A stretch of DNA of 64,000 bases, taken from Manis javanica. Its lineage: Eukaryota; Chordata; Mammalia; Pholidota; Manidae. This document shows, piece after piece, positions 25,790 through 35,646 of this stretch. The DNA lies in the NCBI RefSeq assembly GCF_040802235.1, contig NC_133158.1, positions 165,327,401 to 165,391,400 of the forward strand, written 5' to 3'. Every line of letters starts with the position of its first letter. Position 1 is the first letter of the stretch. The translations under genes were made by a program, and so were the position numbers. The notes beneath the pieces were generated by a model. The model ran no database searches and was not told the origin of the DNA. It saw only the letters and a list, made by a program, of their open reading frames with translations.

Positions 25790-26420
25790 AATTTTTTGTC
25801 TATTCTGTGCCCATGTAAAAAATCACGTGTGAGCTTACATTCTAGTGGGGTAGGAAAGGCAATGTGCAAAAGAAATAAGCAAAATATAAACTGTTTACAG
25901 GCTGATGGGAGAAACAATTAAGCAGAGAAGGTGTTTGAGGGATGGGTGGTCTTAAATAGGGTACTCAGGGAAGGCAGTAGAAAGGCCATTTAAATAAATA
26001 TCTAAAGGAGGTGAGAGAGGTAAGAAAGCACCTTTGGACCTTTCTCTGGGGTGGGGCGGGGAGAGAACGTCTGCATAATAGTACATAGATAAAGTCCTAG
26101 GACTTCAAGAATGATGAATGCAGTATTCCTCCAACTAATTCTAAAATGCAAAAGCCTCCATAGAGTGATGACTTTGCATTTTCCAGTAACAAATCAATAG
26201 GATTTATTTATTTTCCATAGTAATTTTGTTCAGGTTTCAATTTAACAAATACTTTTCAAACACATTAGTCACAAAAAGATGCAAAAATGAGCAAGACAGA
26301 CAAACCTCTATGCTCAGGGAACTCCATCTAGCAGGAGAGATGAATTGTAAACAGTTCAGTACAATGTGTAAACACCATAATAGACATACACCCATAGAGT
26401 GCTTGGGGTGATGTAAGTGG
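25790..26420. repeat. Old interspersed repeat fragments (L1M-like)
   Basis: 'gagcttacattctagtgggg' near 25831 and a second similar segment near 26230-26400 ('tttaacaaatacttttcaaa', 'tctatgctcagggaactcca') match a pattern common in old mammalian L1 3' regions. Family assignment is tentative and boundaries are loose. Confidence 0.45.
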
Positions 26421-27109
26421 GGTGGATGTTATTATGGAGCTGTAACTCTCTCAGGATCTCTATAAAGAAAACTCTGTGCTAGACTTTGAAGTGAAGCTGT
26501 GACTATCACATTCTCAAAATCTCTTTTTAAGTTTCTAAAGTGCGAGTCTCAATATTAAATTGAACCATAGGAAATTGCTACAACTTGACAACAGTTTTCA
26601 CAGGGCTCAACTTATTCTCTTGTAGAATTAATATGAAGATTTTGCTATGTAATGTATATATGTGTGTTCAAATATGACAATTATAATCATTGGATAATGC
26701 TTTTGAAGAAAATGATTTAAAAGTCAATGTTTGATAACATCCTCCAACACTATGAAGTAAAATGGGCAGTGAAAGTTTCAAATTTCCCATATGGTGGTTT
26801 GATCTAGCTGTGAATTTCCATGACCTAATCAGGGTAGGCAGTAAAGGACACTAAATGCTAGTTTCACAGCAGGCCAAGTAATTGAGAATAAGGAACAGCT
26901 TGGTTTTGAAGCCAAAAACTGAAAATTCTCCAGAACAGAATAAATTGTCAAGTTGCTTCAGGGAGGAAAATTCATGTAAATCAATTTTGCATTCCCACTC
27001 ACAGTTCCAATTTTGAAATTTGCACATCAGCTTTCTCTCTTCCTTCTCATTTCCCCATTAAGGGATCTTATTTCCTTTGAAAGGAAAAATAAAGCTTCCA
27101 CCATCCCCA

Positions 27110-27540
27110 GTGCCAAAGAGGAGATGCCTGAAACATGACAGAACATTTATTAATTCAGCAAACACTTATTAAGCACTTATTGTATGCCCTGAACAGTGCA
27201 AAGCATTGAAAATACAAACATAAATGTCCTAAGAGCTCTAGTCACGGATATTCCTTGTGCTTGGAACAATCCCCCAGTTCATCCACACCTCACCTACACA
27301 TGCCTTCTCATCTAAGCTCAAAGTACACTTTTTCCAGCAAAACTTCCTCTGACTCTCCATTGCCAGCTCTTTTCCCATAAAAATCTAACATTTCTCAAAC
27401 TTGTAGTTACTCATTTATTGTCTGTATCCTGTTACATTGTAAGCTCCTTGAGATTCAGGTCCATGTCATCCTATTCACTACCATATCCTCCATGCTTAAG
27501 AGAAGCTCAGTAAGTTTTTGTTCAATGAATGAGAGTGCCA
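27110..27540 (+). repeat. L2 element, 3' end
   Basis: The L2 3' pattern is visible: 'tccagcaaaacttcctctga' near 27337, 'acattgtaagctccttgaga' near 27434, 'aagctcagtaagtttttgtt' near 27503 and a terminal 'caatgaatgag'. The leading 'aacacttattaagcacttat' part near 27160 may be a separate old repeat. Intergenic, upstream of the CpG island. Confidence 0.65.
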
Positions 27541-27574
27541 CAGCCCAGAACAGTTGGAAAGAGGAGGGAGGCAT

Positions 27575-27622
27575 AAACAAACAAACAAACAAACAAACAA
27601 ATAAATAAATAAATAAATAAAG
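27575..27622. repeat. Simple repeat (AAAC)n-(AAAT)n
   Basis: Six or more AAAC units pass directly into AAAT units. The minus-strand frames rich in FVCL/FIYL repeats over it are artefacts of the tetranucleotide repeat. Confidence 0.95.
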
Positions 27623-28339
27623 CCTCTATTTGTAAATATGTGGACCAACAAGAGGTCCATGAAAGAGACTGATCTGTTACAGTTATACCTGAGGAATTCC
27701 CAGGTGCAGCCCTTCCTTTTCCTGGTGCAGGACACTGCTTTCTAGAAGTGGAGCTGTAAGACTGACTCCTGGACCTGGGCCTCTCAAACTTCAAAGTGCA
27801 CAGGACTCAAAGATCTTTCTAAAATCCAGACTCTGAATGAATAGGTCTGAGGGGTAGGGTCTGGCGTGTGGGGTCTGCATTTCCAACAAGCTCCCAACTG
27901 GTGCTGATGCTGTTTCACCAAACACCACACTTTTGAGTAACAAAATCCTCAGTGACACCTTTTTATCATACAAAAAGATCTATAGTTGGCAGTTATAGAT
28001 GAACATTTTTTTTAAGCATCCTGTTTTCACACCTAATCCACACAGTGACTGACTAAAGAAATAACACTTAAGAGAAAAATGTGTTGAATCAAGGCCTCTT
28101 CCAGAGGCAGTCCTATTATATGCCATTTAATCATTACTAACAGGGCAGAGTAGAAACAAAGCCTTGGAATTTCCTCTTGGAGGGACACAGCCTTCTCAGT
28201 TCATTTCTGCGATGACTTGGTTAGAGCAGTGAGAGGATTTTACAGTCACCTTCAGTAAAACCAACCTCTTCTTGATATCGAGCCTAAAATCCTTTTTATG
28301 ATAAAATATTTCATCCTAAAAATATAAAGCAAATGTGAG

Positions 28340-28800
28340 TTATAAGGAATATGATAAACCCTCATGTACCTGCTAAAGTAATAGGATTATTAACACCACT
28401 GGAGCTCTGTGCATGCCTCCCCACAAAGGCCCCTCTGACTTTCCCTCCCCAAAATAACCCTATTCTGAGTAGTAATTTCCTCGGTTTTCTTTATAATTTT
28501 AACAAACATATATGTAGCTCCAAGCAATATATTGCTTAGTTTTGCATATTTTTGACTACATGTATTTGGGGTCAAGCCTTATTATTCATCTGCACATTAT
28601 TTTTTTCTCAATATTTTATTTGAGAGTCATCTGCCTTGATGGATGTAATACGTTGATTTTCACTGATGTAAACAAAATCTACATAATTCATTTTCTTATT
28701 GATAGGCATTTGGCTTTCTACTTTTTAAAATTCTGCTGTTATGAATATTCTTGTACACCTCTCCGTTGTACATGTGAAAGTTTCCATAGGGTATTAGTCA
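28340..28800 (-). repeat. Old L1-like fragment
   Basis: 'cattttcttattgataggca' near 28690 and 'attctgctgttatgaatatt' near 28731 resemble reverse-complemented L1 ORF2 3' sequence. Strongly decayed, boundaries uncertain. Confidence 0.5.
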
Positions 28801-29490
28801 CGTACAGGAGTGAGAGTCAAAATACGGAACACCTGGTACTACAGCCATCTTTGCTTGCTCTTTTTCCACACTCCCCCTCTGAGAAAATTTCTGTGTAGGT
28901 GGTTTATTTTGGAAAATGATTCCAAGGAACAGGAGTAGGGGCTAGGAAGAATGCAGCTGAAGGAGAAAAACCAATCCATGGATGTGTTATGGAAATGATC
29001 ACTGCTGGAGGCCTCTGAGGCGGGATAGCGCAGAGGCCCCTCCGCCAGCCCTGTGAAGAGCACACCTCAGAACTGTCCACAGAAGGAATGGAAGGGGGAC
29101 GTGTTTATACACTGGCTCCCATCCCCATTGTTTATAAGTCGCACCGTAGGGTGTCAACACTCCCGCACTTCCAGGTTTGACCATGGGTGAGAAAGACAGA
29201 GCAGGCTCTATTCCAGAGAAATCCCAGCTCAGGAAACAGGAGATATGGTTAATAAGGTAAGATGCAGACAGGTTAGCTGATAGCTGCAATAACTGGAAGA
29301 CAAAAGTGGGCCAGGAGGATGTGAAGTGGGGCAAGAGGTGATCAATACTCATGTAATTGAAAAATAAATGGAGAATAAGAGACAGCTTTTTCTTACAATG
29401 TAAATAAATAACCGAAATAGAAATGGTGAAATAGAAAATCACCATTATTAGGTGAACAGTACAGGAATTATTGTTGTAGGCAAGAACCAT
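28801..29490. other. Unrecognised intergenic sequence
   Basis: A 163-codon minus-strand frame (28999-29490) overlies this interval. It has a hydrophobic start but no recognisable domain or splice context, and I do not call it a gene. Confidence 0.4.
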
Positions 29491-29858
29491 CCACAGATGC
29501 TAAAACTAGTGAGTTTGGGAAGCTACTGTGTTGGGAAACAGGATATTGACATATTTAAAAGCATCTCCTCACAACATTGTTATTAACTACAAAGGAAAAA
29601 GTAACTTTTACAATGGGAAAACCTGGCAGATACCACCTAATCAAGTTATTGAGGGTCAATAAAACATATGGATGTGTCTTCCTGGTAGGATGCACTGAGG
29701 TCACAACTTCTGCAGTATTTTAACAAAAATTCAGAACCTTAACCTAATCAGAAGAAGTATCAACCCAAACTAAGGGATATTCTCTACAATAACTGCTAGT
29801 ACCCTTTAAAAATGTCAAGAAGGATGGAGGAATGGTCACAGACAGGAGGTGAATAAGG
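29491..29858 (+). repeat. Old interspersed repeat interrupted by the provirus, left part
   Basis: Sequence on both sides of the provirus reads as one degraded old repeat, continuing at 37885-38135 ('tgggatcctggattgaactg', 'gggaactctgcactatcttt'). I recognise this as a common mammalian repeat pattern but cannot name the family. Confidence 0.45.
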
Positions 29859-29864
29859 GGACAT
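29859..29864. repeat. 6-bp target site duplication, left (GGACAT)
   Basis: GGACAT directly abuts the left LTR and is repeated exactly at 37879-37884. Six-base duplications are typical of betaretroviral integrases. Confidence 0.95.
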
Positions 29865-29931
29865 TGTCGCGCGCCCCGTCCTCGCCGGCAAGAACAGCAC
29901 GCAACAACAGCAGGATTCTTCTGCAGAAAGC

Positions 29932-29937
29932 TTTATT
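29932..29937 (-). terminator. Proviral polyadenylation signal AATAAA
   Basis: AATAAA on the minus strand, about 60 bases downstream of the TATA box and about 67 bases before the LTR end. This spacing gives an R region of roughly 55-60 bases and a U5 of about 50. Confidence 0.8.
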
Positions 29938-29996
29938 CTTCAGCTCTTTGTGAAACAAATGAGTTGGGCAGGACCCAGAGGGGAAGGAGAGGCTTG

Positions 29997-30004
29997 CTTA
30001 TATA
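29997..30004 (-). promoter_or_regulatory. TATA box of the 3' LTR
   Basis: TATATAAG on the minus strand, with a CCAAT box about 70 bases upstream. The 5' LTR has the same box at 37684-37677. Confidence 0.8.
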
Positions 30005-30198
30005 GTTCTCATGCTCTGACCTGGTTGGTGCGGCTCCATATGCCTTATTAGCATAACCATTTGGTGGGTCTCATTGGTCCTTATGCCAAGGCGCAATTAG
30101 CATGTAGTTTAGTGGTGTGGGATGATTTGTCATTAGGAAGTTTGGGGCCTTCCGGCTGCCCTGCATGGGGCGCTATTTTCTGAGCGCGGCTGCCAACA

Positions 30199-30212
30199 TC
30201 TCCCCCTTTTTT
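30199..30212 (-). other. Polypurine tract for plus-strand priming
   Basis: On the minus strand AAAAAAGGGGGAGA directly abuts the TG of the 3' LTR, exactly where the second-strand primer must lie. Confidence 0.92.
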
Positions 30213-30544
30213 GTCTAACAGAAGCTCAAGGCGGAACTTGCCAGCAGAGGCGGAGACAGAGGCCTGACCTCCATCATACTTCCTGATGCCCCCTTTTTGG
30301 AGAGGGGTTCTGGGCATCTACCCCTATGCAGTCAGGCATGCCTCTCAGAGGGGTCCAAGACCTCTTGCAGTGCTTTGCCTCGCATCCTCTGGCTGGCGTT
30401 GGGACCGCTTGGTACAAAGGGTTTGGACCCTTTTTCTCAACCCTCTTGCACCATGAGCTTCTTAAAGAAAGCTGTAATTAAGCATTGAGGTACTCGGGCC
30501 TGGTGCAGTGCCACATGGGCTCAGGGTGCAAGAGCTACCTCAAG
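30213..30544 (-). other. Proviral 3' untranslated region between env and the polypurine tract
   Basis: About 330 bases with no sizeable minus-strand frame. In simple betaretroviruses an RNA export element can sit here. I see no diagnostic repeat and do not claim one. Confidence 0.5.
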
Positions 30545-32320
30545 CTAAAGCCGAGCTTCTTTCTTAAGCATGTTGAGCCACACTTGGGGAGAGGCGCCAA
30601 CGTCTATCGCCATTAGGGCTTGAGCAAGGATCACCTTGTCCTGCTTATGTTGGTTGCGGAGTCTGCATAACAACCAGAGTAAGAGCATGAGACCTCCAAG
30701 CAGGAACACGCCCATCCCAGCCATGCCCGCCCACTCCTTGACGTGGGAGAGAGCTCTGAGGAACCAGGAAGAGAGTCCTTCCGCTACGGAGATATCTAGA
30801 CGGGTGGAGTTGATGTGGATAATTTCTCGCCGCAGCTCTTCTAGTGTCCCATCGAAGTCTTGGGACCAGTTTCCTGAAAGATACTGGGACAGGTCTTGTG
30901 ACAGATTAGCTGCCCGTGTAAAATTTTTATATTGAATGCTAGTGATGCAGAGGGCACGATATTTCCGCTCACATCCCAATTGGGCCATTTGCCAGAGCAC
31001 CTCCATTTGTTCCTCCACGAGATCTATGCGTTGATTGAGGATCATTATTCCTCCTTTCAGTTTGCCATCAAGTGTGGACTGTTGGTCCAGGGCAGAAGCT
31101 ACTGAGGCTGCAAGGTTATTGAGCTCTGTAGCCGATTTGATGGAGGTGTCTAAAGCTATACCAGCGGCGGTGGCTGCGACCGCGGTCGCGGAGATCAGGA
31201 GCACTATGGCGGCTGTAACACTGAAATCGCGCCTTTCTCGAAACAGAGTCATGGTGTTAGGGGCGTCTACGGGAACAGGGACCCAACGGGGGATGCGGAC
31301 TACCAAAGCATTGGTAAAGTTACGCGCATCCCAACACTGAGACAGAAAGCAGGTTTCATTGGAGCAGGAGTCAAAGCTACTATTGGATAAGATAAACAGA
31401 AATGGGGGGTATACGCATACTGGAGAAGGTGGAAAAAGGGAATTAGGTGACTCTGGACCTGATTTTGCTGAACACGTGTAGTTCTCGTTGTTATGGGTCA
31501 TGATCATGTTCCAGTGTGCGCGCATGTGGTTATTCTCGCACCAAAAGGTGATATTTTTTACACCGATTCCCCCACCCTGGAGGGCGGAAAAGGGGGAGAG
31601 GTCGGTACACGAGCCATTGACTCCACACAGCATCCATTTATGGAAGGGGTTCATGCTCAGCTGCTGACGAAACTCGCCTTCAAGCACCTTTACTGGCCAC
31701 CAAGCCTCATTGGCTGGCCGTCCCTCCATATCTGGGGAGATGGTAAACTCCTGCCTCTCAGTTGCCCACGTTACTACAGTTGACTGACAGTCAGTCCAGG
31801 GCCACAGCTCTCCCTCATAGTCGCCCACACAATGGGAGGCATATTTGGGTTGACGAGGCCTGTCGGTGGAATTGTTCCTGGGAGAGTGTACAAATGTGCC
31901 ATTGATCTAGAGAACCATCTGGTGGATAGTCATGTTCTTATAGGACGGGCTCCCTTCCTTATTAGGCCCTTCAAATTTAGCTGACATAACGGGGAGGCTA
32001 CTGGCCTCTAGAATTATGTCACTGAACCATCCGTATTTCCTCCGTTTCAGGGAGATACAGCCAGCTAGATTCTGAGTGGTGAAGCATAATGACCCATTAG
32101 TTACGAAGGATCGGTTTTCTCCCAGGGGAGCTACTAGGGTGTCTTTAACTAAGTAGGGCAAGTTCATACTAGTATTGGTAGTGAAAAAGCGCGGAAAAAC
32201 GGCTGCATTGAAACGGACAGGCATAGGCTTAGGAAAGGCAGACAGGATTCCCCATCTCAATACTCCCTGAGTCGGGGTCTCCAGTGTCAGGAGCAGGGTC
32301 AGGAGGTACAGCGAAGTCAT
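30545..32320 (-). pseudogene. env: Betaretroviral env with one in-frame stop
   Basis: One frame from ATG at 32320 to the stop at 30545, broken once by TAG at 31909-31907. The first 137 residues begin with a hydrophobic signal-like segment ([11 protein letters not shown]). After the stop, 427 codons stay open. They hold N-glycosylation sites, a furin-like RERR (residues 197-200 of that part) and a hydrophobic fusion-peptide-like stretch (201-224). A CX7C loop (C286, C294), a membrane span (about 368-388) and a short cytoplasmic tail follow. Env would mediate receptor binding and membrane fusion. The start overlaps the end of pol by 92 bases. Normal expression would use a spliced RNA. The stop prevents a complete precursor from this copy. 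Confidence 0.92.
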
Positions 32321-34858
32321 CTCCTTTGTTTAGGACTTTCCTCGTTAGGCGCTCCGGGATCCAGAAGGGATTTTCTTCACCCTGGGGGAAAACACACACA
32401 GCTCCCCTGGATCTGATTATGATTGGATCCGGGCCCTTCCATTGGTTAGATAACACGTCCTTCCATTTTACTAGTTCTTGTGGGTCTTTTGGCCACTGAT
32501 TATGGCGATCCGCTGCTGTATGGCTTTGAGCATCCAGATTCAAAAAATTTATAGTGAAAAGTGCTAGGGCTATGGCAGTTTTTGGTGTGGGGGGTATATC
32601 TTCAATTCCCCCTTTTTGTTTAAGTAAATAGGATTTGAGCGTGCGGTTCGCGCGTTCCACAATCCCTTGACCCTGTGGGTTGTAGGGAAGGCCAGTGATA
32701 TGTTTTATCCCCATGTGATGACAAAATTGAGCAAATTTTGTAGAGGTATAGGCTGGGCCATTGTCTGTTTTCAGAATCTGTGGTAACCCCCATGCGCTCC
32801 AAGCTTCAAGGCAGTGCTGGATGACATGGGAAGCTTTCTCTCCTGACAATGGGGAGGCAAAGATGACTCCTGAACAAGTATCCACGGATACATGTACATA
32901 TTTCAGTTTCCCAAAAGACGAAATATGCGTCACATCCATTTGCCAAACTTGTAAAGGCCTAATACCTCTGGGGTTGATCCCAACATGAGGTGTGGGAAGG
33001 AAGCTGCAGCAATGTTGGCAGCTAAGGACAATGTTCCTAGCTTCGGCCCTGGTTATGCTAAACCGCTTGCGCAGTGTTTCGGCAGTGACATGAAATTGTG
33101 TATGGAATTTTGAAGCTGTGGTGATAGGGTCTAGCAGGGGAAAAGCTATATTTCTGGTTGCGAGGTCTGCCAGGTGGTTGCCTTGGGTCATAGGCCCGGG
33201 AAGGCCTGAATGTGCTCTGATATGAGTTATATACAAAGGAGATTGCCTATGAAGTAGTGCTGATTGTATCTGTTTGAACAAAGTGGCTACTGGGCTGGAC
33301 GCTTTGATTAGCCCGGCCACTTCTAGAGATTTGACTGCATTAACTACATAACAGGAGTCAGACACAATATTTAAAGGTTCAGGAAAGATTTGTAGGACCT
33401 CTAAGACTATGCGACATTCCACTATTTGTGGAGTGTCAGGCGTGTAGCCTTTTGTCACAACTTTGCCATCATGGACATAGGCACCTGTGCCTGTCTTAGA
33501 CCCGTCCGTGTAAACTGTTTTTCCATGAGGCAGCGGGGTTAGGCTAGTGACCCGAGGAAATACTAGGAGATGATTTTTGGCGAAGTTGATGAGGGGATGT
33601 TTAGGGAAATGATTATCAAAGGTTCCTGAGAAACTGTAAGCAAGTATGGCCCAATCATCGTTCATAGCACATAATACTTGTATCTGTTCTATGCTGTAAG
33701 GGGTTATAATTTTAGCTGGAGCCTCTCCGAAATGTGTCATGGAGGTTTTTACTCCTCTCAAAGCAAGTTTGGCCACGGCTGCTGGATAGTACTCTATTGT
33801 CCTAGCCTGAGAGGCTTGGGGATGAATCCAGATCAGTGGGCCGTGCTGCCATAAGACTGCTGTTGGCAGCTCTGGGGTGGGAAGGACACACAACTCAAAG
33901 GGTTCATTCGATTGCACTCTATTTAATTGTGCTGTCATCAAAGCCTGTTCTACTTTGCGAATGGCTTGTAATGCCTCAGGTGTGAGGGAGTGCGGTGACG
34001 TTAGTTGTGGGTCTCCTTCTAGGGTTTTAAATAGTGGAGTCAATTCAGTGGTGGGTATCTTTAAGTATGGGCGCAACCAATTAATATCCCCTAGGAGTTT
34101 TTGGAAGTCATTCAAATTTCGCAATTGATTATGTCTTATCTCAAGCTTTTGGGGGCAAATTACATCTGTGTAAATGGTTGCTCCTAGGAATTTGCTAACA
34201 CTAGATTTTTGGACCTTCTCGCTTGCTATATTCAGTCTCCAATTTTCTAGGGATCTAGTGAGATCTATATATGCTTCTTCTATTTCCGCTGGTTGTGGGG
34301 AGCAAAGAAGGATGTCATCCATGTAATGGATGATCTTTAGCGTGGGATAGGTCTTACGAATTGGGTCTAGCGCTCGCTGAACGTACAGTTGACATATGGT
34401 GGGGCTATTTGCCATTCCTTGAGGGAGGACCTTCCACTGAAATCTGGCATCGGGTTGTTCATGGTTAATAGCTGGCAAAGTAAAAGCAAATCTTTCCCTG
34501 TCCTTGGAGCTTAGAGGTATAGAAAAGAAACAATCTTTAATATCTATTATGAGCACTTTCCATTCTTTGGGTAAGGCAGAGAGGAGTGGCAGTCCCCGTT
34601 GTACGGGTCCAAGCATTCTCATTTGAGCATTTACTGCTCTCAGATCATGAAGCAACCTCTATGATCCTGACTTTTTCCTGATTACAAATATGGGTGTGTT
34701 CCATGGGGACACAGAGGGTTCTAGGTGTCCCACTTGGAGCTGCTCTTGCACTAAGCAATGAGCTGCTTCTAATTTAGGGGCCACTGAGGAACCCATACGG
34801 CCTCCTCTGTGAGCCAAGGTATGGGCATGGCATCTTCAATGGCCCCTATGAAAAACTC
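32229..34858 (-). pseudogene. pol: Betaretroviral pol (reverse transcriptase, RNase H, integrase), broken near its start
   Basis: The pol frame opens by a -1 shift out of pro near 34851 and runs to a stop at 34771-34769. The frame then changes by one base near 34772-34778, and TAG at 34661-34659 interrupts the RT N-terminus. From 34655, 808 codons are open to 32229. RT motif A aspartate is at D38 and YMDD at 111-114. RNase H has D384, E413, D433 and D497. Integrase has an HHCC zinc site (H518, H522, C546, C549) and a DD35E triad (D574, D631, E667). All catalytic residues inspected are retained, so damage is confined to the first part of RT. The C-terminus overlaps env. Confidence 0.93.
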
Positions 34859-35646
34859 AGGCCGTGACGGTCATTCTTTACTTTGGGCAGGATGGTCTCT
34901 ATGTGTCCCTGTTGGTGTTTCCCCAGCCCCTTGCCAGGGATGTATCCCATGTCCATCATCATGCCTTGGGCGGGGGTGGAGTATTCATTAATGAGTTTGA
35001 GGCCTAAGTCTCTCATGACATCCCTCCCCCATAAATTGACCGGTAGAGGGAGTACATAAGGGGTGACTGTACCCTCTTGTCCTTCAGGGGCTCGCCATTT
35101 CAATGGTTTGGCACTAATTGAAGGGCTTGACTCATATCCTAAACCTTGTAATGAATGTGAGGATTGGGTCACAGGCCACTTGGAGGGCCACCAGGTTGCA
35201 GAGATAATACTTTTATCTGCTCCAGTGTCTAGGATTCCCTCAAAGCTCTTTCCCTCTATTTGAAGAGTTAATTTTGGTCTGTCTGCTAAATCTAATACTA
35301 TGAAGGCTGAATCCCAGTCAGAGGAGCCGAAGCCCCTTTCTCCCCTCTCCGTGTTGGTAGCAGGATAATTGGCGTGGAGACTAGGTAAAACTAAGAGCTG
35401 GGCTATGCGGTCTCCCGGGGATATAGGATAGATTCCTCTGGGAGCCGAACACATGATTTTTACCTGTCCTTCATAATCTTGATCTATGACTCCGGAATGA
35501 ACTACCAGGCCTTTCAATGCAGCAGAAGAGCGCCCTAGGAGTAACCCAATGGTATTTGGTGGTAGGGGGCCTTTAAAGTCTGAAGGGATAGGCTGAACTC
35601 CCATCTGTGGAGTCAACACTATTCTGGTGGTGGCACGGATGTCCAA
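34846..35646 (-). CDS. pro: Retroviral dUTPase-protease with G-patch (pro), open
   Basis: Continuous 266-codon frame, entered by a -1 shift from gag. It opens further upstream, and position 35646 is a TTG, not a true start. Residues 1-110 form a dUTPase with GRSS (38-41), the GVIDQDYEG motif (52-60) and the C-terminal RGERGFGSS motif (101-109). Aspartic protease follows with active site LDTGAD (139-144), where D140 would be catalytic. A G-patch (about 232-247, GYIPGKGLGKH) ends the chain. dUTPase hydrolyses dUTP and protease matures Gag and Pol. This is the only proviral gene without a visible lesion. Its expression would still depend on the broken gag. Confidence 0.92.
   Translation of the reverse strand: MDIRATTRIVLTPQMGVQPIPSDFKGPLPPNTIGLLLGRSSAALKGLVVHSGVIDQDYEGQVKIMCSAPRGIYPISPGDRIAQLLVLPSLHANYPATNTERGERGFGSSDWDSAFIVLDLADRPKLTLQIEGKSFEGILDTGADKSIISATWWPSKWPVTQSSHSLQGLGYESSPSISAKPLKWRAPEGQEGTVTPYVLPLPVNLWGRDVMRDLGLKLINEYSTPAQGMMMDMGYIPGKGLGKHQQGHIETILPKVKNDRHGLSFS
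34849..34858 (-). promoter_or_regulatory. Probable pro-pol slip region
   Basis: Just before the pro stop the minus strand reads GAGTTTTTCA then TAG (stop at 34848-34846). The -1 frame opens directly into RT-like sequence here. The T run is a plausible slip site, but it is not a canonical X XXY YYZ heptamer in the pro frame. Confidence 0.5.

Larger units (their letters stand above)
29865..30198 (-). repeat. 3' LTR of the provirus
   Basis: A 334-bp repeat running TGTTGGCAGCC… to …CGCGCGACA on the minus strand, with TG…CA ends. It contains a CCAAT box at 30076-30072, a TATATAAG box at 30004-29997 and an AATAAA polyadenylation signal at 29937-29932. Two ATGCTAAT octamer-like motifs lie upstream of the TATA box. 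It differs from the 5' LTR only at 30143 (T on plus here, C at 37823), a TpG/CpG difference consistent with CpG decay. As the 3' LTR it can terminate proviral RNA or drive leftward transcription. Confidence 0.97.

Noticed and set aside
27496..27794. Minus-strand frames with repeated FVCL/FIYL blocks
   Set aside because: Produced by the AAAC/AAAT simple repeat.
28999..29490. 163-codon minus-strand frame
   Set aside because: There is no recognised domain, no splice signals, and the composition is that of translated non-coding DNA.
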